Positions 53,888 through 62,035 of a DNA stretch of 64,000 bases are shown piece after piece. Each line of letters begins with the position of its first letter. The first letter of the stretch is position 1. The position numbers and the translations under genes were made by a program. The stretch is taken from the NCBI GenBank assembly GCA_964434535.1, contig CAYSWA010000011.1, positions 1-64,000 on the forward strand, in the 5' to 3' direction. The notes under the pieces are model-generated. The model made no database searches, was not told the origin of the DNA, and was given only the letters and a program-made list of their open reading frames with translations. The DNA comes from SM23-32 sp964434535. GTDB taxonomy: Bacteria; Planctomycetota; Brocadiia; SM23-32.

Positions 53888-55540
53888 TCAGTCCTTGCCC
53901 AGCAGCCACTGGTCGAAGCCGAACGCCGTGTTCGGCAGCGCCACCGCGTCGCGCTCGGCCACTTGCGCCCGCACCAGGGCGTCTTCGGCGCGGGCCAGCT
54001 CCTTGTGCACCTCGTTGTAGTGGACCATCTTCGGGGTGAGCACCACGACCAGCTCCGTGTGGCGTTTGGCGTTCTGCTCGCCGCCGAACAGGTAGCCAAG
54101 GATCGGGATGCTGCCCAGCAGCGGGATCTTGGCCGTGGACTGCACCTCCTCGGTGCGCTTCAGCCCGCCCACGCAGGCGGACACGCCGTCGCGCACCAGC
54201 ACCGTGCCGAGCACCGTGCTGCTGGAGACCGAGGAGGGGATGAAATCGCCCACGGCGGTCGTGCGCGTGATCGGCTTGCCCGACGGCGTGTTGCCGACCA
54301 GGTCGCTCAGCTCGAGCGCGTAGACCAGCTCGGTCGTCTCCAGGCCGATGAACGGGATCACCCCGAGCGTGAGCCCGACGGTGAGCCCCTCGCTGCTGTG
54401 GCGCAGGCAACGCTCGCGCAGGAGCTCTTCGAAGCCGGACTCGGCCTCGCCGCCCGGCTCGATTAGGTCGTCCTCGTCGGGGGTGCGCTGGAAGTGGAGC
54501 ACCTCGTCGGCGACGGCGAGCGTGCCGACGGTGCCGTGACGGACGTTGAGGCGGCCGCTGGTGACCAGGCGGGCGCGCCCCTTGCGCAGCAGGAAGTCCA
54601 GGTACTCCGCGGTCAGCAGGTAGCTGGCCGCGGCGTAGTGGCCGCGCCCGCGCGTGCTGAACCGCTCGGTGGTGCCGAGCAGGGCCGGCGGCAGGAAGGG
54701 GTCGAAGATGCTGGTGACCTGGTCGGCCTTCTGGTGCCCGCTGAAGCCCCAGGCGATGAAGTCGAACAGGTCCTTGCCCGGCCCGCACTTCCAGGCCACG
54801 TAGTCGAGCCCGAGCTTCAGGTCGTTACTCAGCTCGACCTCGTAGACGGCGGCGTCGATCAGCACCTGGGGCGGGAAGAGGTCCACCTGCTCGGCGGCCT
54901 TCAGCCAGCTCGCGATGCGGTAGGGCTCGCCGCGCTTCCAGATGGCGTTCGCCGCCTCGTCCACCCACGTGGTGTCGCCGTCCAGCTCGCTGCCGCCGGG
55001 CACGGAGGCGATCTCGTCGATGGCGTCCACGTCCCGGTACCTGGCCCGGTAGTAGATCTGGTGGGAGCCGTCGACGTCCTCGGTGATCCAGCCCTCATCG
55101 AGGGCCTTCAGCGCCTCCTCGATGTAGGGCAGCTGGAACCTGGGGCAGATCACGTGCAGGTAGGCCTTGCCGCCCACCTTGTCGCGGATGACTTCCGCGC
55201 GGCCGCCTTCCTTGCCCGTGATGCGCCGGAACAGCCCCCGGATCTCCTTGGGGCTGGCCTGGTGGATGGGGAAGACCCCGACCACGTAGTCGTTGACCAG
55301 GTTCTTCTGGTTGACGCGCAGGACCTTGACGATGGAGTCCTTCCCGCCGTCGATGTTGATCTGCTCGTCCTGGTTGGTGTAGTCGTCGACGTCGCTCGCC
55401 GAGGCGCTGGGGCTGGCATTGCCGCGGCGCGACTGGACGCCGGACGCCTCGTCGGCGCCGGCGCCGAACGCGGGCCGCGCAGCCACCAGGCAGAGCCCCA
55501 GTGCGGCGGCCAGAACCGATAAGGTCTTGATGCCTCTCAT
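53888..55540 (-). CDS. Secretin-family protein (second of a tandem pair)
   Basis: A 550-residue exported protein with a signal peptide (LAAALGLCLVAARPAFGAG). The C-terminal half is a secretin domain (type II/III secretion, PF00263-like): VRDGVSACVGGLKRTEEVQ, IPLLGSIPILGYLFGGEQN and ELVVVLTPKMV. Secretins form outer-membrane rings for protein or pilus export. The last residues contain FGFDQWLLGKD, a tail shared with the upstream paralogue. Located in the Pho cluster, 38 bases after its paralogue. No other secretion gene is seen nearby. Confidence 0.8.
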   Translation of the reverse strand: MRGIKTLSVLAAALGLCLVAARPAFGAGADEASGVQSRRGNASPSASASDVDDYTNQDEQINIDGGKDSIVKVLRVNQKNLVNDYVVGVFPIHQASPKEIRGLFRRITGKEGGRAEVIRDKVGGKAYLHVICPRFQLPYIEEALKALDEGWITEDVDGSHQIYYRARYRDVDAIDEIASVPGGSELDGDTTWVDEAANAIWKRGEPYRIASWLKAAEQVDLFPPQVLIDAAVYEVELSNDLKLGLDYVAWKCGPGKDLFDFIAWGFSGHQKADQVTSIFDPFLPPALLGTTERFSTRGRGHYAAASYLLTAEYLDFLLRKGRARLVTSGRLNVRHGTVGTLAVADEVLHFQRTPDEDDLIEPGGEAESGFEELLRERCLRHSSEGLTVGLTLGVIPFIGLETTELVYALELSDLVGNTPSGKPITRTTAVGDFIPSSVSSSTVLGTVLVRDGVSACVGGLKRTEEVQSTAKIPLLGSIPILGYLFGGEQNAKRHTELVVVLTPKMVHYNEVHKELARAEDALVRAQVAERDAVALPNTAFGFDQWLLGKD

Positions 55541-55578
55541 CTGCGTTTCTCCTTCTGTCGGGAGTCAGAGCCGGCCCG

Positions 55579-57180
55579 CTACTGCGCGGGCTCGGGGTCC
55601 AGCAGCCACTGATCGAAGCCCCATTCGGTGGTCAGGGCCTTCGTAGGCCATTCGCGGCGGGCCCGCGCCCGAATGAGCGCGGCGTCGATGTCCGTGCCGG
55701 CCCCGCCCATGGCGCTGAAGTCCTTGACGGTGCCGGCCCTCAGCACCACGACCACCTTGCGGTTCTTGACCAGGTTCTGCTCGCCCCCGAAGAGCCATCC
55801 CAACACGGGCAGGCTTCCCAGCACGGGGATCTTGTTGGTCTGCTGGACCACCATCTGGCGGTCGTAGCCGCCCAGGACGATCTCCTGGCCGTCCTGGACC
55901 CGCACCTCGGTGTTGAAGTTGCGCCGCACCAGCTGCGGCTCGCCGCTGGTGCCGAAGCCGCTGTGGCCGACGATGTCCAGGTCGATCGCCAGGTTGATGC
56001 CCTTCGTCCCGACCAGGGGGCTGACCTCCATGAAGACGCCGGTCTCTACCGAGCCGAGCCGGCGGGGCCGCTGGTCGCCGACGACGATGCGGCTGCCGTC
56101 CAGGTTCAGCGGGCCGATCTTGCCGCTTTCCAGCGGGATGCCGTCGCGGATGTCGGGGAAGGCGTCGAACCCGCCGTCCTCGGCGACCCGCCAGAAGAAG
56201 ATCGAGTCGCTCGACTCCAGCAGGGCCGTGCGCCGGTTGCGGGTCAGCAGCTTGGTGCTGGTTAGCACGCGCGCCTTCTGCTTGGTGACCAGAAAGTCGA
56301 AGAACTCGCCGGGCACGTCCAGGAAGTAGCTGTAGTGGGCGCCCTTGGTCTTCCAGGCGTGGTGGTCCAGCGAGAAGGTGCCCACGCCCGTGTCCAGCAG
56401 CGGGTCGCCGGTGCCGGTCAGGGTGGGGACCCTCTCCTTCTGCCAGAACAGGCCGGCGGTGAACAGGTCCCGCCCGGGCCCGTTCTTCCAGGCCACGTAG
56501 TCGAGGCCGAGGGCGTCGTCGTTCTCGACGTTCACCTCGTAGAGCGTGGCCTCGATCATCGCCTGCGGCGGCGGCTGGTCCAGCACGGGCATCCAGCGCT
56601 GGACGTCCGCGATGCTGCCGGGCGAGTCGTAGAACAGGAAGGCGTTGACCTCGTCGTCGGCCACGAAGTCGCCGGATTCCTCGTCCCCCTCCAGCGCCGT
56701 GTCGGCGACGGCGGTGATCAGGTTCGTCCAGTCCCGATCCTCGACGTGGCGGTGCTTCGGGCGGTAGTAGTACATCTCGTCGCCCGAGGAGCTGGTCAGG
56801 CCCGGCACGTCGATCGTCGCCATCAGTTCGTCGATGGAGGGTATCTGGTAGAGGGGCGCGATCACGACCGCCTTGCCGCTGCGGACGCTGCGGTTCGGGT
56901 CCTTCGGGTCCTGCGGCTTGCCGAACAGGAACCAGGCCCCCTCCTCGATCTCCATCGTGCGGCGGATGAAGCGCACCACGTCGTAGGGGTTGACGTTCTC
57001 CATGTTGTAGACCTTCGGCACGTACCGGTTGGTCTGTGCCTTGTTGGTCGTCCTGAGCACCCGGATCAGGTGCGTCTCGATCTCATCGGGCGCCTTGAAC
57101 TCGGCGCCCTCCTGCGCGGTGGCCGGCCATCCGCCCGCCAGCGCAAGCAGCGCCGCCGTCAGTGCTATGAGCCTTTTCAT
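55579..57180 (-). CDS. Secretin-family protein (first of a tandem pair)
   Basis: A 533-residue exported protein with signal peptide (LTAALLALAGGWPATAQ). The secretin domain shows VRVQDGQEIVLGGYDRQM, NKIPVLGSLPVLGWLFGGEQN and VVVVLRAG. Both tandem proteins share LGLDYVAWKxGPGxDLF in the centre and GFDQWLL near the end, so they are diverged duplicates. The ATG overlaps the TGA of the lipoprotein gene by ATGA. Confidence 0.8.
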   Translation of the reverse strand: MKRLIALTAALLALAGGWPATAQEGAEFKAPDEIETHLIRVLRTTNKAQTNRYVPKVYNMENVNPYDVVRFIRRTMEIEEGAWFLFGKPQDPKDPNRSVRSGKAVVIAPLYQIPSIDELMATIDVPGLTSSSGDEMYYYRPKHRHVEDRDWTNLITAVADTALEGDEESGDFVADDEVNAFLFYDSPGSIADVQRWMPVLDQPPPQAMIEATLYEVNVENDDALGLDYVAWKNGPGRDLFTAGLFWQKERVPTLTGTGDPLLDTGVGTFSLDHHAWKTKGAHYSYFLDVPGEFFDFLVTKQKARVLTSTKLLTRNRRTALLESSDSIFFWRVAEDGGFDAFPDIRDGIPLESGKIGPLNLDGSRIVVGDQRPRRLGSVETGVFMEVSPLVGTKGINLAIDLDIVGHSGFGTSGEPQLVRRNFNTEVRVQDGQEIVLGGYDRQMVVQQTNKIPVLGSLPVLGWLFGGEQNLVKNRKVVVVLRAGTVKDFSAMGGAGTDIDAALIRARARREWPTKALTTEWGFDQWLLDPEPAQ

Positions 57181-58052
57181 TCCTTCTTCCCTTCATCCAG
57201 AGAAGTGCCCATCTCCAGGGGGCTCACCACCCCGCTGTATGGGTTCACGGTGCAGCCGGCGATCCCCTCGACCAGGCCCCCGCCGCCGTCGCGGAAGACG
57301 ACCCACGTGAACAGGCCCGTCTCCGCCAGGGGCACCAGAACGGCCCTCAAGGGCGCATCACCGGGCAGGCCGCCGCGCTCCCGCGCCAGGGCCAGAGCCT
57401 GCTCTCGAGTGATCAGCCCCGAGTAGGGGTCCCGCTCCAGCATCACCTCGTCGGTCACGCGGAACTCGACCGGCCTGGAGTAGGCCGTCGTCAGCAGCTC
57501 CGCCCGCTCCTCGGCCCGGGCCGCGCCGGAGAGCGCAACCATCAGGCCCCACTGCCCCGCCTCGCCGGTGAGCCGTGTGAAGAGGAACTCCCGCGAGGCC
57601 CTCTCCTGCGGCCCCAGCACGCGGGGCAGGCTGGGGACGCCTTGCGGGAGCACCGGGCTGCGGCGCATGCGCACCCCCGTGCCCGGCTGGCCGAAGTAGA
57701 AGGTGAGCGTCCGCTCGTCCAGGCCCGGCACCAGCAGGCCCGGCTCGCCGGCGTTGCCGACAACGACCGTCGCCCGCACCGGCTCGCCGAGCCGGTACGT
57801 ATCGCCGTCCACGAAGAGCCTCACCTCGGCCGGGGGATTCAGATCCGCGCTCGCGCAGCCGGCCAGGGCGAGAATCGCCCCGGCGGCCAGCACGGCGTAG
57901 GGGCCCTGCGCCCCGGCCGGACGCCGCCGCCCGCTGCGCCCGCCTGCCGCTTGCCCACCTCCTTTCACGAAGCCGGACCGGCGCGGGGCCGGCGGCGCCT
58001 CCCCCGCCGCGTCAGACGTGGTTGCAGCACGCTCGGCATGTGAATGTAACAT
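57177..58052 (-). CDS. Predicted lipoprotein heading the secretin operon
   Basis: A 291-residue protein with a long basic, glycine-rich N-terminus (about 50 residues), then a hydrophobic core and lipobox LALAGC (Cys near residue 66). GGAGG lies 7 bases before the ATG. The exported part begins with an immunoglobulin-like beta segment (LGEPVRATVVVGNAGEPGLL) and ends with a PepSY-like region (VFRDGGGGLVEGIAGCTVNPYSGVV). By position it could be the pilotin or partner of the secretins, but no pilotin family is recognised. Confidence 0.65.
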   Translation of the reverse strand: MLHSHAERAATTSDAAGEAPPAPRRSGFVKGGGQAAGGRSGRRRPAGAQGPYAVLAAGAILALAGCASADLNPPAEVRLFVDGDTYRLGEPVRATVVVGNAGEPGLLVPGLDERTLTFYFGQPGTGVRMRRSPVLPQGVPSLPRVLGPQERASREFLFTRLTGEAGQWGLMVALSGAARAEERAELLTTAYSRPVEFRVTDEVMLERDPYSGLITREQALALARERGGLPGDAPLRAVLVPLAETGLFTWVVFRDGGGGLVEGIAGCTVNPYSGVVSPLEMGTSLDEGKKE

Positions 58053-58113
58053 CGCGCTCCCTCCCGAGGCAGGTGTTCACAACAGGGAAGGTTAGGCGGG
58101 CGCGGTTTGCCCA

Positions 58114-58131
58114 CTAATAGCGCGGTGTTAG
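58114..58131 (-). promoter_or_regulatory. PHO-box-like repeat upstream of the secretin operon
   Basis: Minus-strand CTAACAC-CGCG-CTATTAG (58131-58114) is an 11-base direct repeat like that before pstS, flanked by further TTAG/CTAAC-like units. No clear -10 was identified. Confidence 0.35.
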
Positions 58132-58164
58132 AAATGCGCTAATCCAGCGTGCCGCGGGCGCGGT

Positions 58165-59937
58165 TCAGCGCCGGGGCAGCTCTACGGTGAAGGTGGAGCC
58201 GGCGCCGGGGCGGCTCTCGACGCTGACGCGGCCCCCGTGCGCCTGGGCGATGTGCTTGACGATGGCCAGGCCCAGGCCCGTGCCCCCGAGCTTGCGGCTG
58301 CGGGCCTTGTCCACGCAGTAGAACCGCTCGAAGATGCGGGGCAGGTGCTCGGGCGGGATCCCGCAGCCACGGTCCTGGACGCCGATGCTCAGGCGGCCCC
58401 CCTCGGCGCGCGCCCGCACGTCGACTGCGGCGCCCTGCTCGCTGTGCTTGATGGCGTTGTCCAGCAGGTTGGCCACGGCCTGCTCCAGCAGATGGGGGTT
58501 GACGCGCGCGGTCATCTCCTCGGGGCACTCGATGCGCACCGTCACGTCCCGCTCGGCGGCCGCGGCCTCGCAGTCGCGGGCGGCGGCGTGGAGCACGTCA
58601 GCGATGGAGGTGCTGACCAGGTCGATCTGCTCCTGGTCGGACTCCCGCTCGATGCGCGAGAGCGCGAGCAGGTCCTCGATGATCTTGCCGAGCCGCTCGG
58701 CCTGGTTGGCGAGGATGTCCAGGAAGCGTCGGGCCCTCTGGGGGTCCTCGACGGCCCCCTCGCGGAGCGTCTCGACGAAGCCCTGGATGGCGGTGATCGG
58801 CGTGCGCAGCTCGTGCGAGACGTTGGCCACGAAGTGGCGCCGGACGTTTTCGAGTCGGCGCACCTCGGTCAACTCGTTGAGCACGATCAGCGCCCCGATC
58901 TGTCCGTCCTCGGCGTCTCGCAGCAGCGTGCCCCGGGCGGCCACGTACCGCTCGGCGCCGTTGTGCAGCACGATCTCCCCCTCGAGCGGCTCGCCCCCCT
59001 CCAGCACGCGCCGGGCGAAGCGCTCCAGCAGCACGTTGCGCGCGACCTCGGGCAAGGTGCGCCCCTCGGCCTGCTGGCGCTCAACGTCCAGCAGGTCGGC
59101 CGCCGCCTGGTTGATGCTGATGATGCGCTGAGAGTTGTCGACGGCGATGACGCCTTCGGCCATGCTGGACAGGACGGCCTCGTACTGGCTGTTGCGGCGC
59201 CCGAGGGCCTCGACGCGATCGCGCAGGCTGGCGGCCATGCGGTTCAGCGCGACGGCCAGGCTCTCCAGTTCGGCCGTATCGGGCACCACGGCCCTGTGGC
59301 CCAGGTCGCCCTCGGCGAACCGGTCGGCCACGCGCGCCATGCGCCGCAGCGGCAGCGCGATCCGGCGCGAGACCAGCACGGCGATGAGGGCGGCGAGCGC
59401 GGCCACTACGGCCCCCCCGAGCCAGACCTGGCGCGTCACCGCGTCCAGCTTCTCGTTCGCCTCCGTCAGCGGCAGGGATGCGCGCACCACGCCGGCCGGC
59501 GCCCGCCCCTCCAGCACGGCGAGGGCCACGTACATCATCTCCGTGCGGCGCGTCTGGCTATAGCGCACCGACGAGCCCACCTTGCCGGCCATCGCCTCGC
59601 GGACCTCGGGGCGGGCGGCGTGGTTGTCCATCCGCGATGGATCTTCCTCGGAGTCGCAGAGCACGCGCCCGGTCGGGCTGATGATGGTCAGGCGCACTGC
59701 GGCGGCGCTGGCCAGCCGCGCGCAGAGCGGGGCCATGGGCTCGGCCTGGCCGGCGGGGACCTCCTCGCGCAGCCGCGGCGCTATCAGGGCGCAGGTCGTC
59801 TGGAGCTGGCGTCGGATCTGGGAGAGGTGGAAGCGCCTCACCGATCGCATGGCGTACGTCGCCACGCCCAGGATGCAGAGGGCGATGACCACCAGGTAGG
59901 TGGGGAAGAGCCGCCACGCTAAGCGCCGCCTGGCCAT
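58165..59937 (-). CDS. phoR: Phosphate-sensing histidine kinase PhoR
   Basis: A 590-residue membrane kinase. Two helices (about 12-30 and 172-195) flank a periplasmic sensor; a HAMP (about 195-245), a PAS domain (about 255-360), the H box VSHELRTPITA and the ATPase with NLLDNAIKHS, DRGCGIPPEH and GGTGLGLAIVKHI follow. The periplasmic domain is larger than in E. coli PhoR. It is 3 bases downstream of phoB and in the same cluster as pst, supporting the PhoR assignment. Confidence 0.92.
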   Translation of the reverse strand: MARRRLAWRLFPTYLVVIALCILGVATYAMRSVRRFHLSQIRRQLQTTCALIAPRLREEVPAGQAEPMAPLCARLASAAAVRLTIISPTGRVLCDSEEDPSRMDNHAARPEVREAMAGKVGSSVRYSQTRRTEMMYVALAVLEGRAPAGVVRASLPLTEANEKLDAVTRQVWLGGAVVAALAALIAVLVSRRIALPLRRMARVADRFAEGDLGHRAVVPDTAELESLAVALNRMAASLRDRVEALGRRNSQYEAVLSSMAEGVIAVDNSQRIISINQAAADLLDVERQQAEGRTLPEVARNVLLERFARRVLEGGEPLEGEIVLHNGAERYVAARGTLLRDAEDGQIGALIVLNELTEVRRLENVRRHFVANVSHELRTPITAIQGFVETLREGAVEDPQRARRFLDILANQAERLGKIIEDLLALSRIERESDQEQIDLVSTSIADVLHAAARDCEAAAAERDVTVRIECPEEMTARVNPHLLEQAVANLLDNAIKHSEQGAAVDVRARAEGGRLSIGVQDRGCGIPPEHLPRIFERFYCVDKARSRKLGGTGLGLAIVKHIAQAHGGRVSVESRPGAGSTFTVELPRR

Positions 59938-59940
59938 CTG

Positions 59941-60630
59941 TCAGATTTCCTTCAGCCTGTAGCCCACGCCCCGCACCGTCTCGATATAGTGCGAGAGCGG
60001 CCCCAGCTTGCGCCGCAGCGCGACGATGTGCACGTCCACCGACCGGTCGGTCACGATCGCGTCGGAGCCCTGGACCGCGTCGACGATCTGGTAGCGGGTG
60101 GAGACCCAGCCCGGCCGCCGGGCCAGCAGGTGCAGTATGCGGAACTCGGTGTAGGTCAGCTCCACCGGCTCGCCTTTGACCAGCACTTCCTGGCGGCCCG
60201 GGTGGATGGCCAGTTCGCCGACGCGCACGTTCGCCCTCTCGCCGGGCACCTGGGCGGAACGACGCCGCAGCACGGCGCGGATCCGGGCCGTCAGCACGCG
60301 CGGGCTGAAGGGCTTGGTCACGTAATCGTCCGCCCCCAGCTCCAGGCCCGTCACGATGTCGGCCTCCTCGCCCTTCGCCGTCAGCATCACGATCGGGATG
60401 CGCGCCGTCGCCGGCTCGTTCTTGAGGATCTTGCAGACCTCCAGCCCGTCCATGCCCGGCAGCATCAGGTCCAGCACCAGCAGGTCCGGCGTATTCGCGC
60501 GCGCCTTGGCCAGCGCCTGATCCCCCGTGGTCACGCAGTCCACGCGGTAGCCGTCGCGGGTCAGGTTGTAGCTGACCAGCTCCAGTATGTCCTCCTCGTC
60601 GTCGGCGACCATGATCCGCTCACCAGCCAT
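59941..60630 (-). CDS. phoB: Response regulator PhoB
   Basis: A 229-residue OmpR-family regulator. The receiver has the acidic pair VADDEED, phospho-acceptor in VLDLMLPGMDG, and the lysine in DDYVTKPFS; the winged-helix DNA-binding domain covers about 130-229 (VELTYTEFRILHLLARRPGWVSTR, DRSVDVHIVALRRKLG). It is translated before phoR and probably activates pst and the secretin operon. Confidence 0.93.
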   Translation of the reverse strand: MAGERIMVADDEEDILELVSYNLTRDGYRVDCVTTGDQALAKARANTPDLLVLDLMLPGMDGLEVCKILKNEPATARIPIVMLTAKGEEADIVTGLELGADDYVTKPFSPRVLTARIRAVLRRRSAQVPGERANVRVGELAIHPGRQEVLVKGEPVELTYTEFRILHLLARRPGWVSTRYQIVDAVQGSDAIVTDRSVDVHIVALRRKLGPLSHYIETVRGVGYRLKEI

Positions 60631-60675
60631 GACGGCCCTCCCGGGACGGGCATATACCCCCGCCTGAGGATAAAG

Positions 60676-60705
60676 GTAAGGCGGCTCTGTTAGCCCGCCG
60701 CTAAC
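60676..60705 (-). promoter_or_regulatory. Candidate PhoB autoregulatory site upstream of phoB
   Basis: GTTAGC (60689-60694) and GCTAAC (60700-60705) form an inverted repeat with a 5-base spacer. On the minus strand CTAACAG-AGCC-GCCTTAC (60693-60676) shows the 11-base PHO-box spacing. The same GTTAGC core is found upstream of pstS. Confidence 0.35.
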
Positions 60706-60749
60706 ATCGTATCAAAGCTCTGTTGGGCCTGCCACCAGCCACCGCCCCC

Positions 60750-60778
60750 TTGCGGCCGGCGGCGGGCTCTGCCATCAT
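60750..60778 (+). promoter_or_regulatory. Possible promoter of the small ORF
   Basis: TTGCGG (60750-60755), a 17-base spacer and a degenerate CATCAT (60773-60778), 30 bases before the small ORF start. Confidence 0.3.
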
Positions 60779-60807
60779 GGCCCGCGCACCGTCACCGGAG
60801 GGAACTG

Positions 60808-60945
60808 ATGCCCCCCCTGCTGCTGCCCGGGCGACTCGCCGGCCAGATGCGTCCCGAGCGCGCCCGCGAGGCCGCAGCGTTCGTGCAGATGTTCGGCACC
60901 GAGCCGCGCCTGGCCGGGGCGTTGCGCGAGGCCGGCCTGCTCTGA
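60808..60945 (+). CDS. Small ORF of 45 residues
   Basis: A 45-codon frame starting ATG at 60808 with GGAGGG 5 bases upstream, the same layout as the next gene. The product begins MPPLLLPGRLAGQMRPERAR and ends LAGALREAGLL; it is basic and helical with no membrane segment. It could be a short regulatory protein or a spurious frame, and no family is recognised. Confidence 0.4.
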   Translation: MPPLLLPGRLAGQMRPERAREAAAFVQMFGTEPRLAGALREAGLL

Positions 60946-60956
60946 GGCGCGGTCGG

Positions 60957-60989
60957 AGGCCGCTTTTCCGGTTGACATGCGGCCTCCGT
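60957..60989 (+). terminator. Hairpin between the small ORF and the aldolase
   Basis: GGAGGCCGC pairs with GCGGCCTCC around a loop of about 15 bases that contains TTGACA (60972-60977). It may terminate the small ORF transcript; no T run follows. The TTGACA could be a -35 for the aldolase gene, although no good -10 follows at normal spacing. Confidence 0.35.
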
Positions 60990-61039
60990 CATGCGAGCAT
61001 CTATGTTCCTGCCGCAGGAAGCGTCCCTGGAGGGAACTC

Positions 61040-62035
61040 ATGGTTGAGCACGTGAAGGACGAACACGCGAAGGGCTCGTGGCTGACCTACCGGCCCGACA
61101 TCAAGATCCTGGACTGCACCGTCCGCGACGGCGGCCTGATCAACGACCACATGTTCGAAGACGGCCTGGTCAAGGCCATCTACAAGACGCTGGTCGAGGC
61201 GGGCGTCGACTACATGGAGCTCGGCTACAAGGCGTCGAAGAGCATCTACGCCCCGTCCGAGTACGGCCCCTGGAAGTACTGCGACGAGGACGACGTGCGC
61301 CGCATCGTCGATGACAACCCCACCCCGATGAAGCTGAGTGTGATGGCCGACGCCGAGCGCACGGACTACAAGGAGGACATCCTGCCGGCCGACCAGAGCG
61401 TGATCGACACGATCCGCGTCGCCTCCTACATCCACCAGATCCCGGTCGCGCTGGACATGATCGAGGACGCTCACCAGAAGGGCTACGAGGTGGTGATGCA
61501 GTTGATGGCCGTCAGCGTGGTACAGGACCGCGAGCTGGGCGAGGCGCTCGAGGTGCTCGCCCAGAGCGCGGTCAGCGCCATCTACCTGGTGGACAGCTTC
61601 GGCGCGCTCTACTCCGAGCAGATCCGCGACCTGACCCTCACCTACCTGACGGCCGTCGAGGGCACGGGCAAGGAGGTCGGCATCCACGCCCACAACAACC
61701 AGCAGCTCGCCTACGCCAACACGCTCGAGGCGCTCATCGTCGGCGCCAGCCGGCTGGACGCCACCATCAACGGCATAGGGCGCGGGGCGGGAAACTGCCC
61801 GCTGGAGCTGCTGATCGGTTTCCTGAAGAACCCCAAGTTCCACCTGCGCCCGGTGCTCCAGTGCATCCAGGAGCACCTGCTGCCGCTGGACGGTCAGATC
61901 GAGTGGGGCCCGCGCATCCCCTACATGATCACCGGCCAGCTCAACATGCACCCCCGCTCCGCCATCGAGCTGCGCCAGAGCGAGGAGCCCGACGATTGCG
62001 TCGGCTTCTACGACCGGATCATGGAAGAGGAGTAG
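61040..62035 (+). CDS. DRE-TIM metallolyase-type aldolase
   Basis: A 331-residue HMGL-like (beta/alpha)8 protein. The signature metal-binding start ILDCTVRDGGLIND corresponds to the DRE motif of HMG-CoA lyase, 4-hydroxy-2-oxovalerate aldolase and isopropylmalate synthase, and GIHAHNNQQLAYANTLEAL holds the two metal histidines. YLVDSFGALYSEQI and GIGRGAGNCPLELL are further landmarks. ATG at 61040 follows GGAGGG by 5 bases. It overlaps the convergent TIM-barrel gene by 17 bases. The C-C bond substrate is unknown. Confidence 0.82.
   Translation: MVEHVKDEHAKGSWLTYRPDIKILDCTVRDGGLINDHMFEDGLVKAIYKTLVEAGVDYMELGYKASKSIYAPSEYGPWKYCDEDDVRRIVDDNPTPMKLSVMADAERTDYKEDILPADQSVIDTIRVASYIHQIPVALDMIEDAHQKGYEVVMQLMAVSVVQDRELGEALEVLAQSAVSAIYLVDSFGALYSEQIRDLTLTYLTAVEGTGKEVGIHAHNNQQLAYANTLEALIVGASRLDATINGIGRGAGNCPLELLIGFLKNPKFHLRPVLQCIQEHLLPLDGQIEWGPRIPYMITGQLNMHPRSAIELRQSEEPDDCVGFYDRIMEEE

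Noticed and set aside
60977..61039. Earlier start of the aldolase
   Set aside because: The additional 21 residues (MRPPSCEHLC...) have no ribosome-binding site; ATG at 61040 does.
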